A stretch of 64,000 nt of DNA from contig CM060831.1 in NCBI GenBank assembly GCA_030762175.1, positions 70,265,501-70,329,500 of the forward strand, in the 5' to 3' direction. How positions within the stretch are numbered: position 1 is the stretch's first letter; every line of letters starts with the position of its first letter. A program made the translations under genes and the position numbers. Source of the DNA: Metallyticus violacea (lineage: Eukaryota > Arthropoda > Insecta > Mantodea > Metallyticidae). The notes beneath the pieces were generated by a model, which had not been told where the DNA came from, did not search any database, and saw only the letters and a list, made by a program, of their open reading frames with translations. Below, piece after piece: positions 24,290 to 36,769 of the stretch.

Positions 24290-24715
24290 TAGCCTTTGGT
24301 TATCACCAGAAAAATATCAAGAGAATTCAAGTTCAGAGATCTTGCTGGCTATGCTCTACATTGCAACTGTCTGGGAGAACTTGATCCAATGCTCTCTCAC
24401 GTTCACATTGAAATGAGAAGGAGCTCCAGCATGCCAATACCACATTTCACATCAAACATGTAGAGGAACGTCTTCAAGGAAGTGAGGCAGTATGTGTTGT
24501 AAGAACTCGTTGTAAATATTATTAATAACAAATATATGAACCAGTATATCATTGTAAACCATACCTGGCCATATATTAACAGCAAATTATTGTATAATGA
24601 CTTGCATGCATAAGGAGGCATTGAGATTTGTGTAATCCACCATGGCTGTTTTTTGAATTCAGTGCTATCTCATCGGTGCTAAAATTGGCTTCATCTGTGA
24701 ATAACAAGAAATGTG
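24290..24715 (-). pseudogene. Tc1/mariner-superfamily transposase fragment, catalytic core
   Basis: The catalytic half of a DDE transposase, read across several frames. FLLFTDEANF holds the first Asp at 24693-24695. NSKNSH follows, and then a YGQVWF-type segment where the family has a VWAG-like one. Next come the pieces NEFLQHILPHFLEDVPLHV and WYWHAGAPSHF. In the last, the codon at 24428-24430 is GCT (Ala) where the family has the second catalytic Asp (HDGAPAHF). Farther on, PARSLNLNSLDIFL places the third Asp at 24316-24318. Many stops and frame breaks show a long-dead copy. It seems related to the fragment at 10330-10550. No terminal repeats were found. Confidence 0.72.
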
Positions 24716-24739
24716 ATTAATTACAAAAATGCAAGGTGG

Positions 24740-27700
24740 CGATCAAAGCCCTGCGAGCTTAAATTAACTTTTGGAACTGAAAGGAGTAGAGTTGTCCTTT
24801 ATTCACAACTTGCCATATACTTAAGTGCCATGCAACGGGTACTGGCTGAAGGTTCTTCTTCAATTCTTCTTTAGTTCTGTTCAGTTCTTTGAAATTATTT
24901 ATTAAACTCTCTAAATAAAAGTTTAATAATTGCTTTTACATTTATTATGGAACGTTAAAATAAATACATTTTTATGTTTTGCAACTTTTCTTAAAGCAAC
25001 TCCATTCACTGTGAAAATTTCTCTGTTATTGCTTTCTACTTAAAGACTAAAACAACGATGACATTGCATCCAGTTTCGGTCTTTTATTTGCCTTTGTTGC
25101 CAATAGCCAGCTATTAAATATAATATATAATCTTCTCGGTTAAAACAAACATTGCGCGCTGTAACAATGTTACATCAATCCGTGTAGTTATATATTATAA
25201 CTAAAATAACAAGAAATAGAAAAACAGAAAAGAATAAAACACCGAAACAGTTACTCAAATAGCGCACTTTAGCTTTATCGTTCTTTAGGAACTATTTTTT
25301 TAGTATATATTTTTTTCTTTCTTTTTGCCGTCACGTATTGATTAAGTAGAAGATTTTCTGTAAGTTTTTAGGTGCTTGCACCTCGAAATTCAATGCATAA
25401 CAACAACAACAAAATAGTTTCATTACACGTGCTTTCTAATACAAAAGCAGTTCTGTTTATGACATCATACGCAACGGAAGAGAATGATTTATACTGCGCA
25501 TGCCGAAAGTACAAAAGCATGGCGCTATCTGAGTAAGAGAAGGATGGAAAAGTTCAAAGATTGCAGAGGAAGGCAAGGTTTCTATCGGATCAAGAACACA
25601 CCCAAACTTAGTTGAATGGCGAATATCTATATGCCGCTACTGTTTCCTAGATCTAAAATTTTTCATCTGGAATTTTATAATTAAAATTATTCTAGAAGAT
25701 TGCAATTCTAATTTAAACACAAAGAATATCAAGTTTGATTAATAAAAATTTAGTATCTGTGATTTAACAATTAATTTACAGTTATTTTACATTGTAATTA
25801 TAAAGAAACGTTACACTTTCAAATGTTTCTAATGTAATTAAAAAGGCAATTATCTGAAATCACGTAAATTCTACATAATAATGCAAAAAAAAAAAAAAAA
25901 CAAGAATAAACTAAGAAATACACAGAAACATTAAATATGAATCTGGTTTTCCAGATATTTGAACCCTAAAATACTTTTCAGGTCTTAAAAACACAATATT
26001 GTTGTATTCTAATCTTTGTCTTAATGATTTTTCATTTTAAGTTGAGAAGAAGTGCTGACATTATTCTTATTTCGACATAAAATAGAAAATAAATTTGGCA
26101 TATAGCAATTAATGCAATTGAATAACATGTTGTACATTTACTAATATCTTTGCGGCCTAATGAGTAGTTGGTCCACATATGTTTGTATTTAGCAACATAT
26201 TCTAATGTAAGTAAATAAAGTACAAATAAATATTCTTGTTAAGTGTGGGATACGTCAGTGATTCTGTAACTGTTATGAAAATTGACTTGTAGAAAATCTA
26301 GTTGTCATTTGTTCAGGGCTGACTTCATTTGTTTAGACGGCATTGTGATATACGCGTGCTTGCTCAGTTGTAACAAACGCCAGTATTTAAACTTTCCTTC
26401 AAGAGAGAGCTGAGAGGTGCAAAGGTTAAGTGCAGGCGAAAGTCAATTTCTTTCATTCTCTGTATGTTCCTCTTCTCTTCTTTTATTTTTGATTTATGTT
26501 CCTTGTCATAAAGTCGTGTTACTTTTTACTCGTGACAGCTTTCAATGCCGCAGCTTGTTATCGAATCTTTGAAAAGTATAACGCAGACCTAAAAAACTGC
26601 ATAGCTAGAGTGCATAACTTGTAGTTAATGTTGTGTATCGAATTGCCCACAGAAGTAATATCAATGGTTTTTGTAACTGCACATTACATCATGTTGTAAT
26701 TAAAGTTTTCAATTAAATTTCAATTCTAACTCTTTGCATTGCATGAAATCGATACCAAAATTGATGTATGTCCCTGTATGTTATTTGCCTTTTGTAAATT
26801 ATTAAGTTCTCATTGAGGGCAGAAGAGATTTGGCATGTGTTTTATTCTTTTCTTCCATTTATCTCTAAACAAGATTCAATATTTGTTATGATATATATTG
26901 GCAGTTGAAGATAGACACTTTCAGTTCACGGCTAAACGATGTATTTCTATTGATTCACATAACTGCTTACATCAAGGATTAAAATACAGGAGAATTTGTA
27001 ATACAGTACAAACCCTTTAGCACAGGTAAAGTCAATGCTAAATGGAATTACGATCAGATCAAGAAAATCGACTATATTCCTTTAGTTAGTACACAAGAAC
27101 GTGACTTGCAAATGGAAGAGAGAGTTTTTCTTTGTGTATCTGAAAAATATATGCCTTTATGTACCAGTTTACAATTTAATGATTTTATTTTACGATTCAT
27201 CTTCTTTAGTTGTATAATGACATTGTTTAATTCATTAAGCAATGAATTTATATTTATGAATAGAAAGCGAACTTTTCGGCAGTAAAAACACTAGTTTTTG
27301 GCGCCTAAAACAACCTCTAAAATTTAAGAAATGTGCACTATAATACTGAAAATAGGCATCACAAATATGTTTTAAAATGTAACCTTCATAATCGTTTAAT
27401 TATCATTACATTTCACTCAGACAATCCAAATTTTATATGCCGTTTTCAATAAAAAATATTTTTAACTACCTTATTTAAACTAATAAAACGATTTTCAGTC
27501 TAAAAAGTTACTTGAATTTTATATTTGAAAACAGTAACTAGGAAATGTTCATAAGAAAATGCTTTTATCATAATGTATATATCAACTCTGAAACTGTTAG
27601 TACGGTTTCACCCCTAATATTAATATAATTTATATATGTTTTCCATTTCCCACAATTACTATAACATTTAATTATCTTTAATAACATATATTTCTCACTT

Positions 27701-29190
27701 GGTATGTTTCTATCATATGTTTCATAGCTGGACATTTTTGTAAAAACAGGAAACTCAGCGTTTTGTCCACAATAGTTGAGTATACATCGCACATTAGAAC
27801 CTTGTGAGGGCAGCTCTTTTATTCACCAAGGCAAAGTCAGTCGTTTTGTACTTAAGATATGTTTTGACAGGAGAAAGCTTGTGTTCCCTTTAAAATCGCA
27901 TAGCCAGGGAAATTTAAATGCCGGGGAAGGCGGATGAACCCGATCATTATTCAGGTTCAATGTATTGTTCAGTTATAATACAGTTATAATTTAAAGCAAC
28001 GTATCGTAAGACAGATTTTTGAAGCTCTTACTAGCTAGCGAATCAGATGAAGACAGGTAGATTTAAAGTAGTCAGTATTAAGGCAGGGTTTACATTTTGG
28101 AGGAGAGACGCGACGCTACAAGTATTTCGAGCGGCTTATGTGCCCCAATGATTTCCGTTTGAATTACGTGTATAAGGGTGAGATTGAGCGCCGAGCTTCA
28201 TTCATTTCTCAGTTTTATTCTGTGCCTCGTTGGATTTTTGGATTGTCGCTTCTCATTTTTATTCTGTGCTTCATTCAATGCATCGCTCAACATTTCGGCA
28301 TTTCGCATCTTCAGGCAACCGGCATTGGAAGCTTATATCTGTAGGAAACAATTGTCAAGTCTTTGCTTCAGGAAATATTATAAAATCCATCGGAACAAAC
28401 CGTCCGATAATAAAAACAGCGCGGAATAATTATGCATAGCTTGTCGACTCTATCAAAGGCAAAGCCCCGAGGTTTATAAGAAGTGACGCTGAATAATTCA
28501 TTATTAGAAGTAACATAGAATAGCCTGCTCGTGTACCTCGCCAGAACCTCTTCCTCAACCCGTTGATCTTAGAAATAACCCTGAGTAATTGCTGTTTCTT
28601 CTGGGACGGAACCAACAAATAGACTTCATCTAACAAGCAACCATTACCAGCCGAGGAAACGCTGTCGCAAATCTACGCACACCAAGCTCACCAACTTGGG
28701 GGTCATTAACATCAGAGCCGACAGCGTAAAACCCAGCGTCAACTCTTAATGTGTAACTGACGCAGTTTATAGTCTCCTCCATTTTTTTAAGTAAGCTTCT
28801 CGAAATGAGCTTTAAATGAAAACATGATCTAGTTTAAATAACAGTAAAAAAATAATGATCACAGTGTTTAATATTGATAACTTGTTCCCTTTACTTTTTC
28901 AAGTGCATTTTCCAAATTTTACACAAAAAATGTGCATCTTTTGTCTGTAATTAGATGACAGAAAAAGATATTTTCATAACTACAGATGTCACTGAAGCAT
29001 ATTCAATCTTGAGCGCATGCATAGGATCAACAATTCAGTTTTGTTTCCTATCAAAATATTTTGCCATTGCATACAACATAGGAAAACTCTTTACCTTGCC
29101 TGAATTCTCTCTTTCAGACAGACGAAATACAGTCATCCAATTTAAAAAATTTGAAAAATGTGTGTGATTGTTTGCCTTTATAGTTTTATA
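24740..29190. other. AT-rich DNA without recognised genes
   Basis: Includes an A run at about 25887-25902. A GC-richer zone at 28080-28780 is unassigned; overlapping ORFs there (such as 28178-28429) look like chance products of a T-rich imperfect repeat (TTTTATTCTGTGC occurs twice near 28213 and 28257). No exon, tRNA or transposon is supported. Confidence 0.45.
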
Positions 29191-29196
29191 CATATA

Positions 29197-30030
29197 CAGA
29201 GCGTACCAAAAATGTATGCACACTTCAAGCAAAGAAAAAACTGTGTTAACATAACAAACTGAATTCACGCAAACAGAAAATGACGAGCACTAATCATCTT
29301 AGACTTTTACAGTTACAACAGTTGCTCAAAATGCTCACCATCGGCGTCGATACACTTCTGAATACGTTGAACTGCTGATTGAGCAACGTTTGCGAAAGTG
29401 TTCTCAGCAATTGCAGCCCATGACGTTTAGGGTCATCATTTAATGCATGCAATAGTCTTGGAATGAGAACGTTAATTTTGCTGTTTTAATAATACGACGT
29501 ACGCTGGTTCTGCTAATCCCAGTCTCACGTACATATTGCTTTGTAGATTTCTGAGATGAGTGCTGAAAACGTTCCAAAACCACAGCCGAGGATGCCAGGC
29601 TTGTTGCTGAGCGAGATCTTCCAGATCTGTCCATGTGAACATCACATAGGGTACCATGAGTCTCAAATTTGTCTCGAATTCGTGCAATTGTTACTCGCGT
29701 TGGCGATTCTGTTCTGTACACACGTTCCCATTGCCTTGAACTTTAGCAACATTCTTGGTTTTCCAGTATCACTTCAAAATTGCTTTCCGCTGTTCAAACG
29801 ATAATCTTGGCTCATTTTGTTGTAGCAACGCTAGCATAACGTAATGTGAATCCCATCTGTTTACAGATCATCATACGATAATCTTGACTTAATTTGTTTA
29901 TTATTGATTTACCTGTCATGTAGCAACGCTCACATAATGTATGTGAGTCACACCTGTTTATAGAACATCACACTACACATTATTGTTGTTTTTTGTTGAT
30001 ATCTACTGTGAGAAGCACTTATATGCATTA
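29197..30030 (-). mobile_element. internally deleted Tc1/mariner element, copy A
   Basis: The left end follows a TA (29195-29196) with CAGAGCGTACCAAAAATGTATGC, a sequence that also closes the element at 38684-39506 in inverse orientation. Inside are the C-terminal coding remnant (29300-29430), the N-terminal remnant (29440-29812) and two copies of a subterminal tandem unit (29815-29975) containing TAGCAACGCT and CATCTGTTTACAG-like blocks. The right end is eroded, and its limit is estimated from alignment with GATTTCCACTGTGAAATG of the other copy. The catalytic domain is missing, so it is non-autonomous. Confidence 0.78.
29300..29812 (-). pseudogene. transposase relic: N-terminal part joined to C-terminal tail
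   Basis: The start at about 29812 reads MSQDYRLNSGKQF with an early stop. A long open piece (29440-29721) follows with RVTIARIRDKFETHGTLCDV, then RSGRSRSATS and SQKSTKQYVRETGISRTSVR. This is the paired helix-turn-helix arrangement of Tc1/mariner-type transposases with an arm of basic residues. After FSFQDYCMH the sequence passes almost at once to the C-terminal tail (HFRKRC then a segment matching VVQSVVQRTQKCIDAD in the other copy). The central DDE region with the catalytic acids is absent. Confidence 0.7.
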
Positions 30031-30039
30031 CAAAACTAC

Positions 30040-32040
30040 AAATTTTAAGCATCGACTCTGATAAAAAAAATAATATCTTAGATTTCTTCATCATATCTAC
30101 TACAAATAAAAATAGGCACTTGCCTGAAGATTCACTCCCTTTTCGTATAAGATACATTAATTATCGATTTACTGCTGAGCCTTACGGCGAAACGACTGGA
30201 AACCCGTGTCTTCTAGTTTTTCCCACAGTGAAAAAACAACTATGTGGATATCATTGTCAATCAATAAACTTAATACTGTTATGTCAAAAAAGGATTTTAG
30301 TAAATGCTTTGAAAAAGGGGTTGAACATTGGAATCATTGTAGGAGAATGCTTTGAAAGTTTATGATTATACTTCAATAAAGGAAGACATAATTTTAAAAT
30401 AATGCAAGTAGTTCGGTTTCTTTTTCACATTCCTCATAAATTTAAACATACATTCTCTGACTAAAATCCTCAATCAATGACAAATGCAATGAAAACAGAA
30501 CTACATTTTAAAACTACCACATGACCTATAGTGAATAGGTACATTGTATAAAACAGATTTATGCGTGGGAGTATTATAATCTTCATTTAATCGTATGAAA
30601 AAAATATTCACAGAGTGCGTTTTGAACAGCAAAAACCTTACCCTACAGCCCATTTAGAGCGAGAACCATAAATGCATTTAAACAAAGTGTTTTTAATTGG
30701 TTATTGGAGAAGACACAATAAATGTTTATAGTTTCTCCTCCAAGATAAATTGCATCTCAGACACGCCCAGCTTGCTTTTACGGTTAGTAACTTGAAGGTC
30801 TGGTCAAAACCATAAATTTCTTTTGCTGTCAGCGAAGAATCGCCTTAGGAGCTTCCATGCAAAACTTATTATCGCTCTTTTAACAATTGACATATTCAAA
30901 CGGAAACAAGTCATAAAAATTAAATAGAAGCCATTTATAAGGAATAGCATATAGGTACCTGACCACATGAATGAATGGATGAATAGAATAATTAAAATAA
31001 CCGGTTAGCGATTACGTCATGCCAATTCTACTCCGCCTATGTATCAGTCCATTCACGAGGTCTCTTTGTGGCATTTGTAGTATAGGATGTTTTGATTTAC
31101 GAGTTTGAAATGATGGTTATTCAACACATTCCGATGTCCGATTTATGAATTTATACCTTCGATCATATACGAAGCTATCTTTCTAAAGATGTAAATACCA
31201 ATTCTTCAAATATCTCTAGTTTTTTGTGAAAATACAGGTCGATTACTAATTTTTCTCCTTCATTGCCCGGAATAAGATGAAATCTTTATTTTTAGTCAGT
31301 ATGTTGTCTTGTTCCAGAAAGTTATGGCTTCAAATCATACTGTACCACTCGGTTTTTGCCAAGAGTAATCGCAACTTTAAGATTAAAGTAGATTCGCCAA
31401 CAGCTAGAGAAATGCTCTAATTTTGGTCATTTGCAATCTATAGTGATATGCAAGATTCCATACTGTTAAGAAAGTGACTCTCACTTTCCTAACTAAAGAA
31501 ATTCCGTTAGGACTTTTGCACTAGTAAACTCGACAGGAATATACCGCAGATAGGCTAACCCCTCATATTTACAATGCGTTAACTAAAATAGCACTACATA
31601 TTCTAATGTGTATAAAATTAGAATCTAATGTAAATTACGTGCTTTTAATTGTTCTTACTCTTCTCTGTTAGACTATACTTATTTAAGCTATGTCATATAG
31701 TCATAAATAGAGATAACTATGTAACTTATTTAAGATTTGCTCTAACACAAAAAAGTTAAATAATAAAACTCATCTTCCAAACCAATATGCTTTTCATGGC
31801 GCATCTTATGGTATACTTTCAGCTTTCCAATCTGAATATTAAAAAAAAAAAATACTGAAAAGGAGATGCTAGACTTATTTGGATAGGGACACAGAAGAAT
31901 AGGAGCGTATGGAGGAAAGCTAAGAACAGTTTGAAAGATATGGATGTAAACAGCCAATTACGCAGTGCAGAAAGAGGATTTCGTTGAAGTACAATCGGGT
32001 CTAAAGTCTGAGCGGGCAATGTAAACAGGTGCCAAATTTA
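30040..32040. other. AT-rich stretch without recognised genes
   Basis: Short ORFs only. A small 8-bp perfect stem (GAAAGTGA/TCACTTTC) lies near 31470-31492. Nothing else is supported. Confidence 0.45.
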
Positions 32041-32056
32041 TTAGCTACGGACTCGC

Positions 32057-32302
32057 ATGAGCAGAATATGGGCTTGGTGGATGATTAAAGTCACCGACAA
32101 AAATGAGCTAAGAATTTGTCCTAATTGTGATGATATACATAAAATAGCCAAAAGTAAAAGTGGGGAAGAATGCAAGGAAAAGCATCTATCAAGACCCATT
32201 ACTGCATCGAAAGGAGCGAGATGGTCATGTTGGGCTCTGATGGCAGACAAGCAAGAGGAGGAGGGAATAAGTAACTTTCAGCTGAAAGTGAGACAGGTCT
32301 GA
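32057..32302 (+). CDS. unrecognised 81-codon ORF
   Basis: I do not recognise it. It contains ELRICPNCDDIHKIAKSKSG, a single Cys-x2-Cys pair without a matching second pair at zinc-finger spacing. The surroundings are somewhat less AT-rich than the flanks. It could be part of an old retroelement or chance. No splice or promoter evidence supports it. Confidence 0.12.
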   Translation: MSRIWAWWMIKVTDKNELRICPNCDDIHKIAKSKSGEECKEKHLSRPITASKGARWSCWALMADKQEEEGISNFQLKVRQV

Positions 32303-32985
32303 AAAAATTATTTTTATGTTTATTTTTATTTCATGTCATTCGTTTTATTTGTATTTTATTTAATTCTATTTTCAATTTTTTACTATTTCTTTTTATTGTA
32401 TTGTTAAATATAATTATGTTATGTTTTAATATAGAATAGCTAATATAGGTTGTTAAATCAAAACAGACCTAGTTAATTATAAACGTACATATAGCCCGTT
32501 GCACCGGTGCGCTTGTTAAAGTTCAATTGTAATTATGCCATTAGAATAAATACGCCCCTATTACTGGTACTAACTTGTTTGATTACTAATTGTCGAACTA
32601 TTTTATCATCTCACAAACAAGGTACGCGTAGCAAAGGAGAACGAAGGTGAATCAACGAAGTTCTTATGGGGCAATTGCGGCGTTATACACAAAAACTACT
32701 ATTTACTATTTAATTAAGAATTAAATAAATGGTCTTTAAGGGTCAATTCCATTGCGGTTCGAACCGGAGAACCTTCCTTATTAGAAAGGAAACAAAAACA
32801 ATTTGTTTGAAATCAATTCCATCTATAACTTCTGAAAAGAAAGCTTCGTTTTCGAAGAAGAAGAAAATGGAATCCAATCACCCTTTGTTAAATTATTAGA
32901 AATTCAACGCAAGCCGCTATTTTGCTATTATTTGTTAGTATTTAGAAACAAATTTAATGTATATGATGTGTAGAAAGTATACAAA

Positions 32986-33540
32986 TCATCCATAAATCGT
33001 ATACAACCGTGCTATAATGACTTTTTTCTCAATTCTTGCTCTGACTAGTTTTTGCTTTGTTCGTGATGAAACTTGTCTTGAGTTTTGACTCATAGAGCGT
33101 TTAGTTGAAGGGCACTGAAATAAATCAATACAAAAATGAGCTATACGCTTTATATCTGAAAAGCGTTGCAACATTAAATAGGCTTTCCGGGTCGTAACAC
33201 TAAACATTATGTCAGAAAATGAGTTGAATATTCGTGACTGAACTTCGAGGATTGGTTGGAATTCGGAATTGACTTTTTGACCCTCCATACATCTTCCTGA
33301 TACTAAGACTGGCATGCAGATATGGACATGGGCGATTTGGTTTGTCTTTTTCAGTCTTTCGATGCCTTGTTTTCATCACTTGTCATGGTAGAACTGTCCT
33401 TTGTTGAACTCGTCTGTCTGTAATTCCGGAAACCATTTGTAAACAGTCCTTGCTGCGTGATAACATTTTGAAGTCTTGAGATGAAAATCCAGCCAGTGAA
33501 ATACCTTTTCCTCTCTCATTAAATCACGTGGCATTTTTTG
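32986..33540 (-). pseudogene. possible broken coding remnant, family unknown
   Basis: The minus strand reads MPRDLMREEKVFHWLDFHLK from near 33537, continues to KWFPELQTDEFNKGQFYHDK, meets two stops, and goes on in the same frame through the 109-codon ORF 32986-33315. The composition before the stops is protein-like. I cannot name a family. A viral or retroelement origin, or a decayed host exon, are both possible; the sequence alone does not decide. Confidence 0.25.
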
Positions 33541-33544
33541 GCAA

Positions 33545-34152
33545 GTTGTTTACATTATTATTATGATGGAGAGAAAGAAAATACTGCTGGGAGCTGGAAG
33601 GGTTGATAACGTCCAAATGTCGTTATCAATATTCTTGTTTTGTTAACGCAAAGATTTATGTATTTGCATAGATGGTGATACACATGCAGTGCGTAATGTT
33701 TTACTTGGCAGACAAAGCGCTCTCCCCACAAACTTCACTAGCCACCTCTCCAGCTGCCAGCAGTACATTTCTTGATGCCATGTTGCAAAAAATGTTCTGT
33801 GTTAAGTAAATATGAAGTAAGTGAGGAAAATAAGCAGATGAAGTCATAAAATAGCTCAGTGAGAAAAGGTGTATGAATAGGGAAGAATAAAACGAAAAGC
33901 AAATGAGAATATGGTGTTACCTCTACATTAAGAGTGGCCGGAAGGCAAGTTTGCAGGGGAGGAACATCTTGTTAAAGGCGAGGTGCTTCTCTTCATTACG
34001 ATACACTTTATTAGCATAACCAGATTCACTTCTGTTTCGTGCTAAAGCGTTCTAACTTACCTGCACAATGCTCTTCCTTTAAGAACTCGCTGTTAAGGGG
34101 TAAATACCTTAGATTCACTTCCTTTATTGTTGTTTATGTATAGTATAGTCGA

Positions 34153-34198
<46 letters not shown>

Positions 34199-34480
34199 TC
34201 CAATGAGCCTGAAGTCCTCAAATTAATTTAAATTAGATCAGATAAATCTTTAATTGCAAGCAGAAAGGAACGATATTTTTAGTTCGCGATTAGACACTGT
34301 ATACTTCCCAAACAACTGTATAAGAAAAGAGTTGAACAGATATTCTTTCTAATGGCCTACAGTAGCCATATAGGGGAGACGGTCTAGTTTGTCAATAACT
34401 CTTATTTTGGTTTAGTTTTAGTTTATATTTTATAAAAATTATTGTTTTAAAGTTGTGCAATATGATACCACATTAATTCC
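33545..34480. other. intergenic DNA with a TTA microsatellite
   Basis: Apart from the ATT tract at 34153-34198 I see no feature. Confidence 0.45.
34153..34198. repeat. ATT microsatellite
   Basis: About 46 bp of uninterrupted ATT/TTA triplets. Confidence 0.95.
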
Positions 34481-34499
34481 TGTAAGTATTTGTTGTCGG

Positions 34500-34743
34500 T
34501 TTGGTTTATTTGTGGAAACTCTTTAACGTCTCAAGTCATCAGCGTTCCATTCAATTCAGGCGTGAGATTACCGACAAATTTTGCTCAGAGGCCTCTTCTT
34601 TCAGGTTTGAGGTTCTTTTTCGTGCCGTAAATCTACACATGGGATCCACGACTTTACTTCCCTTCCGAAGGAAGTCATACTTAGAATTTTCAGGCCCGAA
34701 AAAATCCATGGGTCCTGGCCGGGTTCGAACCCGGGTTTAGGAC
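34500..34743 (-). mobile_element. tRNA-derived SINE, family 1, 5'-truncated
   Basis: Minus-strand copy with the 3' segment on the left (CTCTTTAACGTCTCAAGTCA), the conserved CTTCCGAAGGAAG block, the GCCCGAAAAAATCCATGG block and box B (sense GGGTTCGAACCCG). It stops just after GGTTTAGGAC, so box A and the 5' end of the head are missing. The ORFs here are translations of the repeat. Confidence 0.88.
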
Positions 34744-34885
34744 CAAATAGGAATATGAAGAAATATTCATGGATGTACAATACAGACTGACCAATAAATA
34801 AGGTCAAATTTCGAACATAGGCACACTATTAGAATAAATTGGAAATAGTAAACGATTCAAAATTATTAGAGTAATTTTTTTTATT

Positions 34886-35179
34886 GATTTGGTTTATTTA
34901 AGGACGCTTTTTAACATCTCAGGTCATCAGCATCACATTCAATTCAGGGTGTAAGACAGACGACAAATTTTGCTATGAAGCCTCTTCTTTCAGGCTTGAG
35001 GTTCTTTATTGTGCCGTAAATGTACGACACGGCACCCACGGCTTTACTTCCCTTCCGAAGGAAGCCATACTTAGGGATTTTTACGCCCGAAAAAATCCAT
35101 GGGTCCTGGCCGGGATTGAACCCGCGATTTTTGGGATTTAGAAGGCAAGTATGGTTACCACTAGACCACCAAGACCGAC
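34886..35179 (-). mobile_element. tRNA-derived SINE, family 1
   Basis: Full-length minus-strand copy ending CCACTAGACCACCAAGACCGAC, with box B antisense GATTGAACCC at about 35114-35123. It lies 142 bp from the truncated copy at 34500-34743 in the same orientation. No convincing target duplication was seen. Confidence 0.9.
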
Positions 35180-35184
35180 ATTAA

Positions 35185-36555
35185 ACGTACTTGAAATTAA
35201 TAACATTTAGTGCAGTGCAAATTATAATTATCACCTAGAAAACAGCTGTTTATTCAGATTCTCCACTCCATAGAACCAGCACTGAGTCCATGAATATCCT
35301 CCCTGGCAGCTTCGGCAGACATGCTTTCCGAATTGCTTTCTTTCGGCATGTTCCTTGTCGAGACTTAAGACCCAGCCCTACTTATTGATTGAAGTGGATG
35401 GGTGTTGCTTTCTCAGATTCTCCATTTCTTTAGTCTTCGCGCTGCAGATTCCTTTAACGTAGTTATCTTGAATTTTTTGGGAATATGAAGTGAGCCTACT
35501 GTAGGGTCCTCCTGTGTTATCTTCGGCATGAGACACGGGAGTCTGAAAGGCATCTGTTTAATAGGAATATTCTAAAGGTAGTAATATTTTTAAACTGGCG
35601 GAACTCTGGAACACATGAATGAAGAGATTGAAGAAATAATTCAAGTTGATTGTTCAATAAATTTTGTTAATGTTGCTGAATTCTTACTTTCTGTTAACAA
35701 ACACAACAACAACCCGATTCCACAGATTCCCTAGAACAAGGCAGACATAACCTTGAATATTAAATAATTTTTACTATAAGCTGCATCTGTAAGTTGGTAA
35801 TCATTGAAATCTGGTTAATGTTGCCACAAGCCATACATTGCGTAAAGACTGCCCTAAGTTACAAGTTACAAAAGATTCGCTTAGTGATAGCAAAATCTTC
35901 TGTCAACAGTTACTGGAAGTCATTGCATTAGAAGTGTGTCATTAATCCGCAGGTGTCAGAGCTTTGAAGAAGCTGCAACTGATAGATTTCTGTTACAAAC
36001 GCTCTTGTGTGTGTGCGTGTTTTGTTTTCTCTGTTCCCATCCAAAGCTATTTCCTGCCAGGTTGGTGCATTTTTGGGGACTGTCTTGCCAAAACTGACGC
36101 AAGAGCTCCAAATAGGCTTTCGTGGATACTTCTGGTGACAAAAAGATCATAGCGCATGCTTTGCTGGAAGTATCTGAACAAGCTATATGTAGAAAACTGT
36201 TCGAAATAATATGAAGTTTTTAAAACCTTGATTACCTTCATAAAATAATATAATAATACACTATTATTGCAGAAATCAAACCCGTCACGCCATTAACAAG
36301 GGAGTTTATATGAAAATAAAACAACATATTTAAGTCTTTCTCGTAGAGATTAAAGACCTAACTGAAAGTTAACACTGTTCACCTCAAAATTAAAGAAGTA
36401 CAACAAGAGGAATTTGAAAGTACCGCAACATGAATCGGCTGACTGTAACTGCTGAGATTTCCCACGCGAGCTTCCAGTCAGTCGCGAGCGGGATTTCGAC
36501 AGAGTCGAACAATTGTGTTGTGCAGTTGAAAAAGGGAGATTTCATTAATGTGTGT
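35185..36555. other. stretch without recognised genes
   Basis: TTCAGATTCTCCA and CTCAGATTCTCCA occur near 35254 and 35412, a small direct repeat. Several 60-70 codon ORFs look random. Nothing further is supported. Confidence 0.4.
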
Positions 36556-36760
36556 CAATATTATGTTGGCAATAGTGATACAGTCAATGCGTCGTCGTTT
36601 ATTCATATTTAAGGCATATATCAAATATACTGGAAAGGCGTAAACTTACTGGTAGCCCTGTTCCAACACGAAAAACATTGAAGTTAGTACAGAAATTTAA
36701 TGAAGCAGGTTCTATGACTAACCAGAAAAACAGTGAAAACTGCATATGCTCACAGAAGAA
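36500..36760 (+). pseudogene. transposase N-terminal scrap (Tc1/mariner-type helix-turn-helix)
   Basis: In one frame KKGDFINVCQYYVGNSDTVN and in another RRKLTGSPVPTRKTLKLVQK, then FNEAGSM (36636-36725). The second resembles the recognition helix segment of a transposase family whose N-terminus has P--T---LV-KF--TGS. Frame breaks separate the pieces. The remaining two-thirds of the protein are not found downstream. The assignment rests on motif similarity only. Confidence 0.45.
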
Positions 36761-36769
36761 AAAGATTAC

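Noticed and set aside
28080..28780. possible Harbinger-type element starting GCAGGGTTTACATTTTGG and followed by GACGCGACGC
   Set aside because: I could not find the matching inverted end or a target duplication.
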